The notes under the pieces: generated by a model
What the model saw: only the letters and a program-made list of their open reading frames with translations
Told to the model about the DNA's origin: nothing
The model's database searches: none
Program-made: the position numbers and the translations under genes
DNA from: Trochalopteron elliotii
Taxonomy: Eukaryota; Chordata; Aves; Passeriformes; Leiothrichidae
DNA: 64,000 bases
Reading direction: 5' to 3'
Assembly (NCBI GenBank): GCA_024734555.1
Contig: JANPWX010000444.1
Location: 372,001 to 436,000 of the forward strand
Part shown: in pieces, positions 50,130-63,229 of the stretch
How positions within the stretch are numbered: position 1 is the first letter of the stretch
Layout of the letters: every line of letters starts with the position of its first letter

Positions 50130-53100
50130 AAGGGGTCCCTGGCTTTGAAATATGACTGTTTCTAAAGGAATTATCCTGAGAGGGATACTACCTTTAAAAA
50201 TTCTATGATGATTTATCCTATCAGAAACTAAAATTGCTTTTAGATATCAACTCAAAAATGATGGAAAGAGAAGAAGGGAGACAGAAAGGGCAAATAAAAA
50301 AATCACTAAGGAAAAGTAATATTCTGAGAAACAAAACTTTGATGACATAGAGGATTGCACACAACCAGTTTGAAGTACTGAACATTGTTAGAAAACAGCA
50401 TCATTTTCCTATGTATCATATAAACCAACTCAGCTTAACAGTTTCCTGTATTAAATATAATTTTGAGCAATGTCAAATATATATATATATGTTGCAATAT
50501 GGGAGGTTGTTGTTACCAAGAGCACAGCTTTTGTTACTAAACTGTTGGTCAACATTAGTTACTCTATTTAATCAAAGCAGACAGCTAGATATACTAATTT
50601 TTTAAAGTATCATTATAATCTGCTACTTTGAGTGGTACAAACAGCCAAAATTTCAGAGACTAATATTCATAGTACATTTTCATCTGGTTTGTGTTTTAAA
50701 AGGTGAACACATGAGGGGGATAAAAGTATGTAAAGTAAAATTCTCCCTTTGTTTTTTTCTATACCTATGACATAACAGCATCCAGAAAATGCCAGCTTTT
50801 GCCCCTTCAGTCAGCAACTGAGCCCAAGGACAATACTCTACAAATGGCAGCATTTGTGCCACTGAATCTGAAGCCAAGGATATGTTAAGATATGTCATTT
50901 CTTTTGCTTGCCTATGACTTAGGAAGCTCTATTTCTTCATAAACTGAAAAAACCAGTGTAAGAGAGAACATAAACTAAATTACGTACCTTTGCTCTGCAC
51001 AGAAGCATGTTTTATAAAAGTAAGGGTGGATGACACTATAGACTTTGATAGTGAATATGAAGTGTTTTTCTCATGTCACTACAACCATGAAAGAAAAATA
51101 TTGCTATGCTTTTATAACCTGTCCAGTTATTGTGTTTATAAATTGTAATGGTTTACAATGCTTGGGCACCCACAAACACATACAACCTAAATGTCATCTT
51201 CACAATATTACCCCACAATTTAAAATACTTATTTCCACTGAATCCCTCTTTATTTGATTTACCTCCTGCACATTTCTTTTTATGATTAGCTGTAACAAAT
51301 ATAAATCTGGAGTATTAAAAGAAACATTTTGCTGCAGCATAGTAATTGTTTCTGACACCTTCTGTCTGAAGCAGATGAATGATCTCACAGAAAGCGACTG
51401 AAGAGTTTATAGGGTAGGCCCTCCTCTAGCATGCAATGAAGACACTTCACTTTTCAATTCTGAAAATTATTATTTCAGAACATATACATACAGGAATCAT
51501 TAACTATAAGTATAGTGAAAAGAATGCTTACTTCACCTTATTTCTGGTATCCAACTCTTGCCCATGTTCACTGAAAATAAATTCTAGTCAAAATATTACC
51601 AAATATAATCAAAATGTCATTACATGCTCGTACAAATGATTATCCCATTGTTTTGAAAATATTTGAACACAAACCCACATTATTGGCTTATTTCATTAAT
51701 GGCCCACTGTATGAGAAAAGGGTGTAGTGTGTTTTCTGCAGAGCCACAGGCTAAAACATACTTACTTACACAAATCATCTGGCAGATGCTTAACTAATAA
51801 TCATTTACATTTAGAGGCACTGCGACCTTTTCCTCAACTTGTGGAAAGAAGAAGTAAAGATTTACTTGGGCAATGGATTTGCAATTACTCCATTGCATCC
51901 TTCTCTACAGCAGTGTTGCCAGCTGCTCTCCAGCTTCAGGAATTTAGTAATGGTGATTGTGCAAAAGCAAACAAAAACAAAAGTTTGTCTGAACAAGTGT
52001 GGTTGTGTGGGCATGACTGGCCCCTAGAAGGAAACTTTTGATGGCAGCCTTGGATGCTGTGCCAAGCTCCAACAAGTCAAAGAACAACTCCTGTAGGTGT
52101 AGGTTTGGCTTTTGACTTGTCCAGCAACTTCAAGAAGGTGCTGCAGTGGGACAGTGGCATGTCAGCTATAGCTGGCAGTTTTTCATGGAGGAAAATACGT
52201 TTCCCATAAGTTTCATTTGAACTCTTAAAAAACACACCCACTTGCACAAATATAGATTACCCTCCCAATTAATATGGAATATAGCCTGCTCGGCAGTCCT
52301 TCAAGCATACAGCATTAATCCCACAGATTAGAAAGTGATAGGAAATTAAGAACAGATGTTTCATAGCACTGCTGTGCTAATGATGACTGAATTAGTGCCA
52401 AGAGAACTAATATATCCACAGGATATCCAGTATTGCCAAGCCTGGGTTCTCAATTACCTTATACATGACATTATGTTTCCAGATCCAAAACCATCTAATT
52501 CAGAGCTCTGGGATTTCTTCACAGCAGCGCATTGCACTTTATGGACATCTCTAGTGTCTCTTGAGATTATTCTCTGTTCCCCTTATTCCACCATCTGCAC
52601 TGTGCATGGTCTGCTACATCAGGGAACATTTCTGCAAGCAAGGTGAGTCCTACCATTATGAGCTCAACTAACACCAAAAGGAACATCTTTGAAATACCAG
52701 TTAACGTCTTAAAAGTTGTTTAGTTGTTTTTACTTTACTGCAACTAGGGGCACATAAAATCTAAAAAGTAATAGAACCAATTTTCCCATTGTTTAAAGAC
52801 TAGCAAATATGTCCAAAAGAAAAGGAAAATATATAAAATAGCTTAAATAACATGAAAGGCTTCATAGAAAAGGAATTAAAATCTTCAGCCAGCTTTAAAT
52901 CAGACAGTGAGATGTCAAAACATGGCACAAAACTGACATCCTTAAGAGAAATTTTATTTTACACAAGGTGTTAAAACCAGGACTGTCAGCATATTAAGAT
53001 TATCCCTTTTTAAAAAAGGGAGAGAAAGGCAGGGGTAGGGGAAGAGGAGGAAAATACTACTGCTAGGAATATATTAGTGACATAAAAAAGTGGTGTGTGA

Positions 53101-53950
53101 ACAGTGATGCACACCAAAGAAAGCATCAGCAATGAAGGCATATATCCTTTGCAAGGGGTGAAATGGAAACAATACAGTTTCAGAGTCAAAACACTGAATC
53201 TATGTCCCCAAAGTGGGGAACTTTATGTGTCATTTCGAAAGCAGGAAGGAATGATTGCCACTACTGGTTAGTCTAAGAAGTAATGCTGAAGAGAGAAAAT
53301 AAACAATTAACCATTGCCTAAGGTACATTCCTACACAAGGAAGGAAAAAACCCCTCTGTATCTCCTGCATTTTGAGAAAAATGGGCCTGGTGATTTCTTA
53401 CATTATTTTTCTTTCTTAAATTGTTTTTCAGAAAATGTAAAATTATGTGCGCTTTTATTAAGTATTTTTATTGCACTTGCTTCACGTTTTGTGAAACTGC
53501 ACCTGCAAAAAGAAAAAAAAAAAGAGAAAATACTGTTGAAACTCAGCGTTCTGAATTTTCAGCAAAAGTTATTTTGAAATAATACTGCACAAAATCTTAA
53601 AATCTAGAAATCAGTCTATCTCATAGCAGTACATTTTCTGCAGGCAAGTTAACACAGAAAACTCAACGGAATAAAACTCCTAGACGTAGTATAAAATAAA
53701 TTCAGCAGAAATATGAAGCAGTAATACTGAGCATGTATTGGAATTAATAACAGTGTTCACATGAGAGACTCATGTAGTGATCTTCAGCTAAATAATGTCA
53801 AAGAATGATATTAATATCTACATATGCCTTTAATGCTCTTTGAAATACCACAGCTTTTCAAACACAGAACTTCTGCTTCTTCAGATAGCTTTTTTCTTTT
53901 CTTATTAGATGGGACTTCATAGCAAACATAATATAAAGTATCTTTTCACA
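50130..53950. other. Non-coding DNA with one exon-like segment
   Basis: No gene or transposon was recognised. It contains an (AT)n tract at about 50477-50490. A segment ending at 52642 with a strong donor-like AAG|GTGAGT, preceded by an open frame of 96 codons (52356-52646), is described among the findings but is not strong enough to call a gene. Confidence 0.5.
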
Positions 53951-54051
53951 GATTCATACAAGACCACAGAATGTTTGAGGTTGGAAGGGACCTCTACAGA
54001 TCACCTAGTCCAGCCTCCCTGCTAACGTTCACCTTGAGCAGGTTGCAGACA
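53951..54051 (-). mobile_element. CR1 LINE 3' end fragment, about 100 bp
   Basis: The plus strand reads 'CCACAGAATGTTTGAGGTTG', 'GAAGGGACCTCTACAGATCA', 'CCTAGTCCAGCCTCCCTGCT' and 'GAGCAGGTTGCAG', the antisense of the CR1 3' UTR. CR1 sense is minus with the 3' end at about 53951, where the terminal repeat is degraded. It stops at about 54051, so it is severely 5'-truncated. Confidence 0.9.
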
Positions 54052-57000
54052 TTAGAATAGCATTTCCCAAAAAAACAGAGGAGTGTAGGTCAGTATCTCT
54101 CTCCTTGGCATCAAGATGTTTTGCAATATGGGAGCAAGTTTCAGTTAATTGTGAAGTAACTTTATCGAAGATTATCATACCATTTATATCACTAAATATC
54201 ATCTGGCATAAATATGTAATGCAAACAGGAGAAGTCATATATTTTGCTAACTGTATGTATTTTGATTAGTTCTACTTACCACTATTGGTTATTGGGATCA
54301 GATGAAACCTACATTAGTTTAATTTTTTTATGGACTAAGATTGTAGATGCTTCAAATTGCAAACTATTGTAGTTACAGAAACCTATTTTAATTCCTCTAA
54401 AAAGAAAGGGCAAGCAGACTATTTGACTGAGCAAATAAAAGTATATAAAAGAAAATGCTGGTAAGAAAAGGGTAAGTTTTATTTCCTAGGGAAGACCTGG
54501 AGTGCATTAATTGTGGTAATGAGATTGGAAGAACAGGCAGATGCGCATGTGTAATACCAGTGTTCACATTCAACTCTGCATATAAATAAGACAGTGGTTC
54601 TTTTGATATGGCACAGAGGATATGTTTGAAGACATAAAGGTAAAAGATAAACTGCCAAAGAAGGCAATATTGCAGTGCTTGTAATCAAAATAAAAATAAA
54701 ATAAAAATAAAACTTCCTTAAGACAACCTGATAGCTGCAAGATACATTTGGTAAAGAAAAGTCATGCATGCGTAATAGTGCTACTTGGTGAAAATACAGC
54801 AGGTATAAGGCAGAATATGGGCATAAATAACACAAAGTAAAGAGCATTTAGAGAAAAAGATTGTTTTATTGAAAACTTAAAATCCCGGGGAAAGAAATTA
54901 ATGATTAGTGTATAAGAAGGCATTAAAGACTGTAGAAAATTAGTAAGGACATTTGTGGCAAATCAGCTAATAATAGAAATAAAACTATATAAATAAAACA
55001 TATATCATAAAAACTTCTACTTACTCAGTTATGGAAAGCAAATTAAAAAAGGGAATCAGTGGTACATTCTAGAGTTGGAAACTGAGATGGTTAATGTGAC
55101 TGGAGAAAAAAAAAAGAAAAGAAAAAGAAAGGTGAAAAGGAGATAGAAACCAAGTGGAGAAAGGAAAAATATTAAAATCCTTCCCCATTGTGCACTGAAC
55201 AGGTAATTAGACAATTAGAGCTACACAAAGCAGTTGAGAGCTCCAGGCCCAGAGGAATTATGTTTTTTAGAATTTTGCAGAAGATAGGCAGAAAGAGGGG
55301 AAAAGTATTGGCCAAATTCAATAGCACACTAAGAGCAAGGAGGGCACACAATGCCACCCCAGTGTTGAGGAATGGAATGAAGAGGACACTCAAAAATCTT
55401 AATAGAGGAGATACTATAGATGGAAGGGCACCTGAGAACCCAAAAGAGCTGCACTTGTAAAACTAATAATGTGCAAATCAGTCAATGGCAGCCAAAATGG
55501 TTTCATATACCAAAAATCATAGCTGGATTCATAAACAAAGGTAAAATTGTAAATAGGATACCTCCATATTAAATAAAGATATATTTCTGTTCCTCAGAAG
55601 ACATTAAATTACAGATATACTTTAGTATCATGATTTCAGGCTCTACAGGACCCTTTCTTCTTGCAATATTACTTTTCAATACAAAAAAGAGAATTTTCAC
55701 ACATGAATTTGACTAAATTATGAATTCACGTATGTAAATTCATCAATAGATTTTTTTTATGGTAACGATAGATTAGTGATCATAGAAATCTATTTCATTT
55801 CATGTCTCATGTATGGATCACAAACAAACCATTTGAGGTCAAGCTTAGCTGTGCAGTTGTAAGTATACACTAAACTCACTTATATTTCTTTTTTTATATA
55901 TGAAAGAGTTTACTATTGAAAAGAGCAGAATTCTGAAAACATTAGACTTTGTGAACGGCTTCATTCATTTAGATGTCAAGAACACACATATAAGTTTACT
56001 GAATAGGTATTAGATCAAGTGATTATTTAAATGTCTGCCTAACTTAGCTGTTTATTGAAACAGTGAAATTTTGTGCTTAATTTCTGTCATCATAAACTGA
56101 AATAATAATTCATTTTTTTCCTTACTGCTTTTGTCTGAAGCATAAATGCACTGGATAAGGCCATGGGCTGAGCCCTTGGCTTTTGATTGCCATTTTCTAG
56201 AAAGAGTCATTGGGTGTGCCTGGATTATGAGCTCCTCATCTAACTCAGGGCCTGTTGATTCTACCACAATGTAGGCAGGAGTTCTTAAACTTTACAGATA
56301 CAGATATAATATTGCACAGCCACAGAATGGAAATCATCAGCTTGAGCATCAGGGGAAACTAGATTCAGGGCACTGAAATCAAATGATGCTTCCAAAATGT
56401 ACAATTTGTTTGGAAGGAGAAAGTTCAGGACCCTGACACAAAACTGCTTCCTAGTCTTATTAAACTACATAACAGAGATTGAAGGAATGTGACACTCACT
56501 CATTGCTTTTGTATGCATTGCAAATTTAAGCATGGGCTCTTGTGTGATTTAAAAGCTGTGTAAAATTAATGCAAATGCTGTTGAGAAAATACTAAGAAGC
56601 AGAACAAATTAATTAATTTTTAATAGTTTTAGTTTATGGACTGATAAATTGTTTCAGTTTATTATACAAAGTATATGGTAATAATGAGACTGGAAACAGA
56701 ATATCATCACAGAGATTCAACTAAAAGCAGTCACAAAGCAGAACACACACTAACAAAAAAGTTTTACAGTAACTGTGGGAAGTCTTTAAAAGACTGAAAG
56801 TGCTTATTTATAATTACACATCATTTTTGTTTTATTTACATATATATATATACTACAGCAAAGAGTTATGCAAAAATGCAAATCACTGGTGGACAGACCA
56901 ATTTATGAAATAAATGTACCTTTTCATACAAGCAGCTCTTAAAAATTAACTACAGCTGATAGCATTTTTTCAAGAGTTGACTGCTCATAGTCCATTTAAA

Positions 57001-59367
57001 TAGAACATGTTGTAGACCAGTGACCGGTGACAGTCATCTACTGTCATGGTATATTTATCACAGGAATTTTTACAAGCCTGTGGAATAATCAGGAATGTAG
57101 ATACATAGTTAGAAAAAGAAGTCATGTTTTCCTTCCACGGCTTCAGCACAGAAAAGATAGCTTCTGAGTTTCGGGAGAAAGAAAATGATAAAGGCTCTTT
57201 AAGAATACCCTTCCTCTTCTAGCTCTTCAGAAGAGCTTATCCTTTACATTGCCTTGGGAGGGTGAAACAGAGGTGTCTATTTGATTAAGTGAACAGAAGG
57301 CTTCATTGGGAGTTTCTAGCCTTTGAGAACCCCTGAGGTGGCACCTCACCCTTTTTCTCTGTGTGGTGTGTTTTGTGCAAGCAGCTGTGGCTGTCTGCTT
57401 CTCCTTCACCTGAACTTTACAAGCATTTGTTTGCATACTTTGCTACACACCAGGTTCCATTCTCTCTTTGGGATAGAGCAGGCAGACTTCAGTCTCTTTT
57501 TTGCAATTTTTAAATCTATGAGGATTTAGGACATTGGAGTCACCAGAACTTTGGAGATTCCTGGTGCTCTCATTTTTCCCTGTTCCTAAATACATATAAA
57601 TTATGGGCACAGGAAATAGACCTATACACACGTATATGTATGTCTCTTTTGCAGTCTCTTTTCAGCTGTAGGCACAGCCACAGTTCAATTCAGTCCACCC
57701 ACAAAAGTTGTCCACACAATCATGAGATTGTCTTGTGAATGAAAATTTTAATTTTGAAACAGAAATGACATTTCAAATTTGCATATTGCTCCAATACACA
57801 GAGAAATATTTAAGCTCTGGACATGTATCAGAACATGCTTGAACTTAGTAGGAGGCTTCTGAGTTTGAGAAAATTTGTGGGAAAAGGAAAATATTATGGT
57901 TACAGAAACAGCAATAAGAGAATCAAGGTATTCCTCCCCTGAGGGAAGCAATACAAATAGAAGACTTCCCACTTGTAACTAAAGATTCTGGGCACAGATA
58001 CTAGACAGGATGATAGATAGCAATAAAAATAAAGTATTAAGGGTAATGACCAAGATATGAAACCTTGAAAGAAAATCTTAGTAAAGATACAGTTGTAAAC
58101 TATTTATCAATAAAAGGAGAAAATCAGAAAAGGTTGGCCAAACACAGAAAATCATGTAGTCTTCTCTATGTTACCTTTTTGATGGGGTTACATGCATGAA
58201 CTCATACAGTGTTCCTGCATGACTAATCATATGAGTCCTACTCACTTACTGGCTTAATGAGTTCTACTGCAAAGGAGAGACAGTATATAATTGCTTGTAA
58301 ATATAAATTGCTCTCAACACTTGATGCACTTAGGGTGTGAATATTATTTGAGCTCCATTCTTCCCTAAATGTATGCCATATTTGGTTGCACAAAAACCCC
58401 TTTGTACTGATAAACCAAATAGCAGAGACTTATTAAAACTTTATACTTGTGTCTCTTGTGGCAAGTCGACTAATTTTACTAATTTTAACTAGGAAGAATG
58501 AATTTCTTAGAGAAACAAGGCTTGTTTGAAGATGTTACTTGCACACATTTACATACATATATTTATATGTGTGTGTGTCTTTGTGTTACACCACAGTAAC
58601 TTTTTAGACCACTGACTGATTTCAGGCAAGCATAAGAAGAAGAGAGAAATATATGATCATTAGGTTACATATAACAAAATCTGGTTTTGTTGTTTTTTTT
58701 TTTAAATAAGTGCCTTTTTTGGAAAAAGTCTGTGGTATCCCTTACTGAGGATCTTGTTTATCAACAGATTCTTTTCACAAAAACAATTCCAGACGGGTGG
58801 GACTCTTCCAGCTTTTCTGTACCATTTATCATTCATTTAAACTCCCATGGTTCTTGACATTAAATGTTAGGAACAGTGTATGAGTGCAAGGAGATGTAAA
58901 AAGGAAAATAGCCTCATTTTAAAACTACTTTTATGCTTTCATTTGGAGTAAAAGATAGTAGACTTAGCTGACCCATGTGCTAGAGTACAGCACATATGTG
59001 TCTGCAAGAACTTAATTCTAGCACCAATGTTGTACCTAAGAGCATTAGACTTTAACGTGAACTTCAGAACTTTTATGTAAATATATAACAAATACCTATT
59101 GCTACTGAAAGAATTCTACATCATGCCACACATACAGTTATTCTCAAAATCTTGCAATGAGCAAAAAGAAAACACACCTTAAGTGTAATGGCAAAAATTA
59201 TAGACATCTTAACTAATAAAAACAATTAGGTCAAACCAAAGCACAGAAAAAAATCACTGTTACAGCAGTTGTCATAATACATGTATTCTGAAAATATAGC
59301 TACTCTATCCATAGTACGTATGGAAGCAGAGGCTTCTCTGACTACTTCCACAATTACTGTATGTCAG
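54052..59367. other. Non-coding DNA, nothing firmly recognised
   Basis: AT-rich sequence with an (AAAAT)n-like tract at 54686-54712, TA/TG dinucleotide tracts at about 56839-56852 and 58567-58580, and short A-rich strips. A plus-strand frame at 55188-55460 has a distant resemblance to a LINE ORF2 (LELHKAVESS, GIMFFRILQKIG) but is too weak to classify. Confidence 0.5.
54686..54712. repeat. AAAAT/AAAATA microsatellite
   Basis: About five alternating AAAAT and AAAATA units. It is simple-sequence DNA of A-rich origin. Confidence 0.9.
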
Positions 59368-59530
59368 TCACAGAATCACAGAGTCACAGAATGGGCCATG
59401 TTGGAAGGTACCACCACGGGTTATCTGGTCCAACCTGCCTGCTGGATCAAGGTCATCCCAGAGCATGTGGCGCAGGATTGTGTCAAGATGGTCCTTGAAT
59501 ATTTCCAGTGAGGGAGACTCCACACACTTA
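59368..59530 (-). mobile_element. CR1 LINE 3' end fragment
   Basis: The plus strand begins with three terminal-repeat copies (TCACAGAATCACAGAGTCACAG) and continues AATGGGCCATGTTGGAAGG, ATCTGGTCCAACCTGCCTGC, CAAGGTCATCCCAGAGCATG, GTGTCAAGATGGTCCTTGAA and AGGGAGACTCCACA, all antisense CR1 3' UTR. Sense is minus with the 3' end at 59368. It loses similarity after about 59520. It may continue, degraded, to about 59590 (the CTAATTTTCCTCA strip). A frame running through it (59281-59511) is not a gene. Confidence 0.88.
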
Positions 59531-59639
59531 GATAATTTTGGTTTATCTTTTTTAACCTAAAACTAATTTTCCTCAATTTCCATATCCACAATTCTTTAAC
59601 TGTCTCCTGGTGATATGTTTGCAGAATCCTGGAATTATA

Positions 59640-59770
59640 AACTCTGAGACTATCTCAGCTATTTAGAGCGTGGTGCTAATAATGCCAAGGTTGTAGGTTG
59701 TAGGCCATTTACTTAAGATTTGGACTTGATGGTCCTTGTGGATCCATTCCAACTCAGAATATTCTGTGCT
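59640..59770 (+). mobile_element. tRNA-Ile/CR1-tailed SINE (TguSINE1-like)
   Basis: The first about 70 bases follow a tRNA-Ile gene: TATCTCAGCTATTTAGAGCG is the A-box/D-arm and TGGTGCTAATAATGCCAAGG contains the anticodon arm with AAT. A damaged TpsiC arm and a GGCCATTTACTT acceptor remnant follow. The rest, TTGGACTTGATGGTCCTTG through CATTCCAACTCAGAATATTC to TGTG, is the sense 3' end of a CR1 LINE with its terminal ATTCTGTG unit. A tRNA head plus LINE tail is the structure of a SINE, and this combination is that of TguSINE1 from zebra finch. The B box is altered (GGTTGTAGG), so this copy should not be transcribed by polymerase III or act as a tRNA. Confidence 0.92.
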
Positions 59771-62700
59771 GGTGTCTACCTTACTCTCTCATAATCTCCT
59801 TCCTGCACACTGCATCCTGCAGGGAACTTCACTTTCACAACCTCTGCTTCCATCCCATTCTCCTGTTACCCTACACTCTATCATTAAGTTGCATCCCTAA
59901 ATAATTCAGTCTCCAAAACATAAGAAGCCATGACTGCTACCAAAATAATTAAAACGAAAAAATCTCAAGTAAAACAAACCAAGCCTACACACTACGCCAT
60001 TGGAAAAATGGCTGTACCAGTTAAACAAACTAAGCCTCAAAACTACAAGCAAGGGAAAGAAAAATTTGACAAAGTCTCACAAACCCATCTGTAAAAGCTT
60101 GCAAAGTCATTACAAAGACTGAGACCTGTTACTAGTAATAGCAGAATTATACTTACATGGTACAGTACCCTGTGCACTAAAATCCCAAGAGAAAGCAAAA
60201 ATTTCCTGAAAACTTGTCAGAACCTTTCAAAATGTGTTGAGCATGATTCACAGTGTGGACAATGCCAAAACATTTTATCTAGTTATCCACCATCCCTTGG
60301 TAGAGATGGATGAGTTTCTCAGGTTCAGTACCCTCCACTTACCTAATTCCCTCTCTTTGTGCCATGCACCCGCTCACCAGCTGTTTGCACAGCACACGCT
60401 AATTTAAAAACAAACAGCTGATTGGAACATGCTTCAAAGACCTTATCCTGTGTTTTTAATAAGCCTTGCTTGGAAACCTATCAATACTTTTTTAAAAAAC
60501 ATGTTTTAACATTACAAAATATAGGATGTTAAAAAGTCAAGTTAACTGAAAGGACAAGATGTTTACATTGGTGCCCAAGGGTGCCATACCCTTTCAGTAT
60601 TATGTTATTGTTGCCTAAATTCTATTTCAGGCACTTATATACTACTGAGGAATTCCCTAAGCGTTATAACAGTCAACATGATGGTTTGATAACATAACCA
60701 AGTGCAGCTACATTTCTGATGTACCGTTCTGAAATATGTGGCACTGTTATTTCATTTTGTTACAATAGTTCCGAATGATCAAGCCTAATATAAAAGGAAA
60801 TCAAATTAACTGAGATTGTAGCTGACATCATCATTACACATGGGTTCTCATTGTCAGTAAAGATGATAAAATCTTTGACACGTTTCTTTGAATTATAATC
60901 AGTCCTATTTTGAGTTTTCCCTCATTACATGTTTTATTTAACCATACAAATACAAATGTCAGTTTTCAATGAGGAAGATTATGGCAAGGTCATTAGCTTA
61001 TTAGACCATTGCAGTAAGTAATATAAGCCTTCAGAAAATGAGTAAAGCCCCTATGTATCTGAACAAGAAAACGTCACCTTGAGCAAATTGCTTCTTACAT
61101 AAAGATTTCTCTAAGTTAGACCTCAGATTGCCAAAGCAGATACAGACATAGCAGAAATACGCTTTCTCAAATTCAAGTTCTTCTGATATATTTTCTTGCT
61201 ATTAATTTAAATGTGACTTGAAATATTTTATTTAAAATGCTATATAGAAATAAATCCATTTTTAGATGCTGTAATAATTGCTTTGTTATAAAGTCATGGT
61301 ATCTAAGAGACTGATTGAAAGGAAAGTGCAGTTTCGTTAAGGGAGTCCATGGTAATTTAATTTAATTATCTCATTCCAACTGGTGATAATATCCAAAGGG
61401 AAACTATTTCTAAATTTACTTTTTATTAAAACTTAATTCAAGCACAGCCAGCCAAATGTATATGTACCTCAAAAGTATTTTAGCTTCAGTGCCATCGTTC
61501 GACTCATTACCTGTCACTTCAATGAGGAGACAGCCCTGTTATTCCAAAACACCAGAAAACAGAAAAACACAAAAAACTGTGACTGAAAAAAAAAAAAAGA
61601 AATTAGCTAATAGAGATCAAAGTGAATTGGCCAATCTATGAGGGATACTTTTTTTCTACTTGCTGTAATACTTAGACAGCTCTGTGCTCCAGTGGTGAGG
61701 AATTCTCTGGTATTTCTTTCTAACCATAACCAGTGCCATTTTCAGTAGCAATGGCAGCTCCCTCTCAGCTATCTCCATTTCAATCCAAGCGGTGCACAAC
61801 TGGTAGCCAGCAGTGACTCTTTCAGAGATGCGAATACATACATTTGAAGGGAGAAAAGCCCTTCTGAGGTTGAGGGCTGTTGGCACTTTACGTAGGGCAA
61901 GAAGGGATTGGTTTGTATAGTACTTGTACTGGTTTTCCACTGCTGCTCTTGAGCCTGACCTTATAATCATCATTAGTTACACATGCCAACCACTTGAGAG
62001 CAGATATTCACTTTGGCAAACCATTAAGAATAGAAGCGAACAAGGCCGTTAGGAGTTCTTGGCAGCAAAGCTATTCAAAGCCCTTCCACCTCAACTGCAC
62101 TGAGCTTAATTGGGAAATGCCCACTTGGCATAGCTGCAGCCAAGACTTATTTCCTGCTCTTCTGGAATAAATAGCTGTTTTCTTTCTACCCTCAAGGTGA
62201 CATCTCCCATGTTGCAAAGCAATTCAATGGTAAGAGATATTTTTAGCTCACCTTGTAGCTGTTGATACAGTTATGGCCATTACACAGCACATTAGTTTTT
62301 TGCAGGGCTGTTCTTAGCAATAAAGTGGGCTTCAGGCCCATCACACTGCATGATTTTTATTCTTCTAGAACTTCTTTTTTTTTTTTGGTACTTCAAATAA
62401 CTGATCTTGTACTGACTTTTTAGAGCATTTTCTCTGATTTTTATTCCACTGCTATTTTGAATTCTCTTCCCAAAATCTTTTTCAAAAGATACACTGTTTA
62501 AAAATTTTACAAAAGTTTTGGGGTTGAGATTCAATATTTTGAAGCTAAACGTTCAATTTTGCCACAAGAGTAATGCTGTAAAATGGAAAAATAAGTAACG
62601 TATTGGCACATTCAACAGTTGGCAACTAGAATAGACTGGTGTTCTGACTTAGAGCTGGAGGCCATTCAATCCATCTAGTTAAATTGCCATTCAGTCTGAG

Positions 62701-63229
62701 TCTTGCTTGGGTGAGGAATCTTTTCAGAAAAGACATAAAATCATCTGGTTCTGTTGCACACCAAAATAAATAATCCATCCATCTTGTTCAAGGGGTCAAC
62801 TGTTATCACCACTAAAAATATGCTTTCTAATTTTATCTGTATTTTTACTCATCTTTCAGTCTTGTTTGTGCTATGTGTTTCATTGCTTTCTCCTGCAGCT
62901 TTTTCTGTACAACAGAAACCTCAGTGTTTTTATAGATAATTTATCTAGAAAACACATATATCTGTAAGACTTAGACTCAGATGTGTTTGATGGGCCCCAA
63001 TTTCCATAAAATCATGTCCCTCCTTAATTACTGTATAAACATACTTTCATTCTTACATTCAAAAATCAAATCTTATATCACTTTTTGCATGTTGCCAATT
63101 AGACCAGGCAGCCCAGTTTTCCACCTGTCTTCTTTGAACAGTAGTGCAGTTCTTAAACTTTTGCATCCTACACTACAGCCAGTGTTCAATTTATATTATT
63201 AGTTTTCACTTCTAGGCCACAGATGTACC
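59771..63229. other. Non-coding DNA, with strips of conserved-looking texture
   Basis: No gene or confident transposon was recognised. Two adjoining strips, 61660-61975 and 62030-62290, have balanced composition. The first carries an open minus-strand frame of 105 codons ending before 61656 with no known domain. They may be conserved regulatory DNA. A run of A at about 61586-61599 and a run of T at about 62371-62385 are the main simple repeats. Confidence 0.45.

Noticed and set aside
55188..55460. Frame of 90 codons with weak likeness to a LINE ORF2 (LELHKA..., GI..RILQK)
   Set aside because: Only a few residues match and spacing is wrong; adjacent frames give no continuation, so it was not called as CR1.
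59640..59712. tRNA-Ile gene
   Set aside because: TpsiC arm is damaged and the sequence runs straight into a CR1-type tail; it is the head of a SINE.
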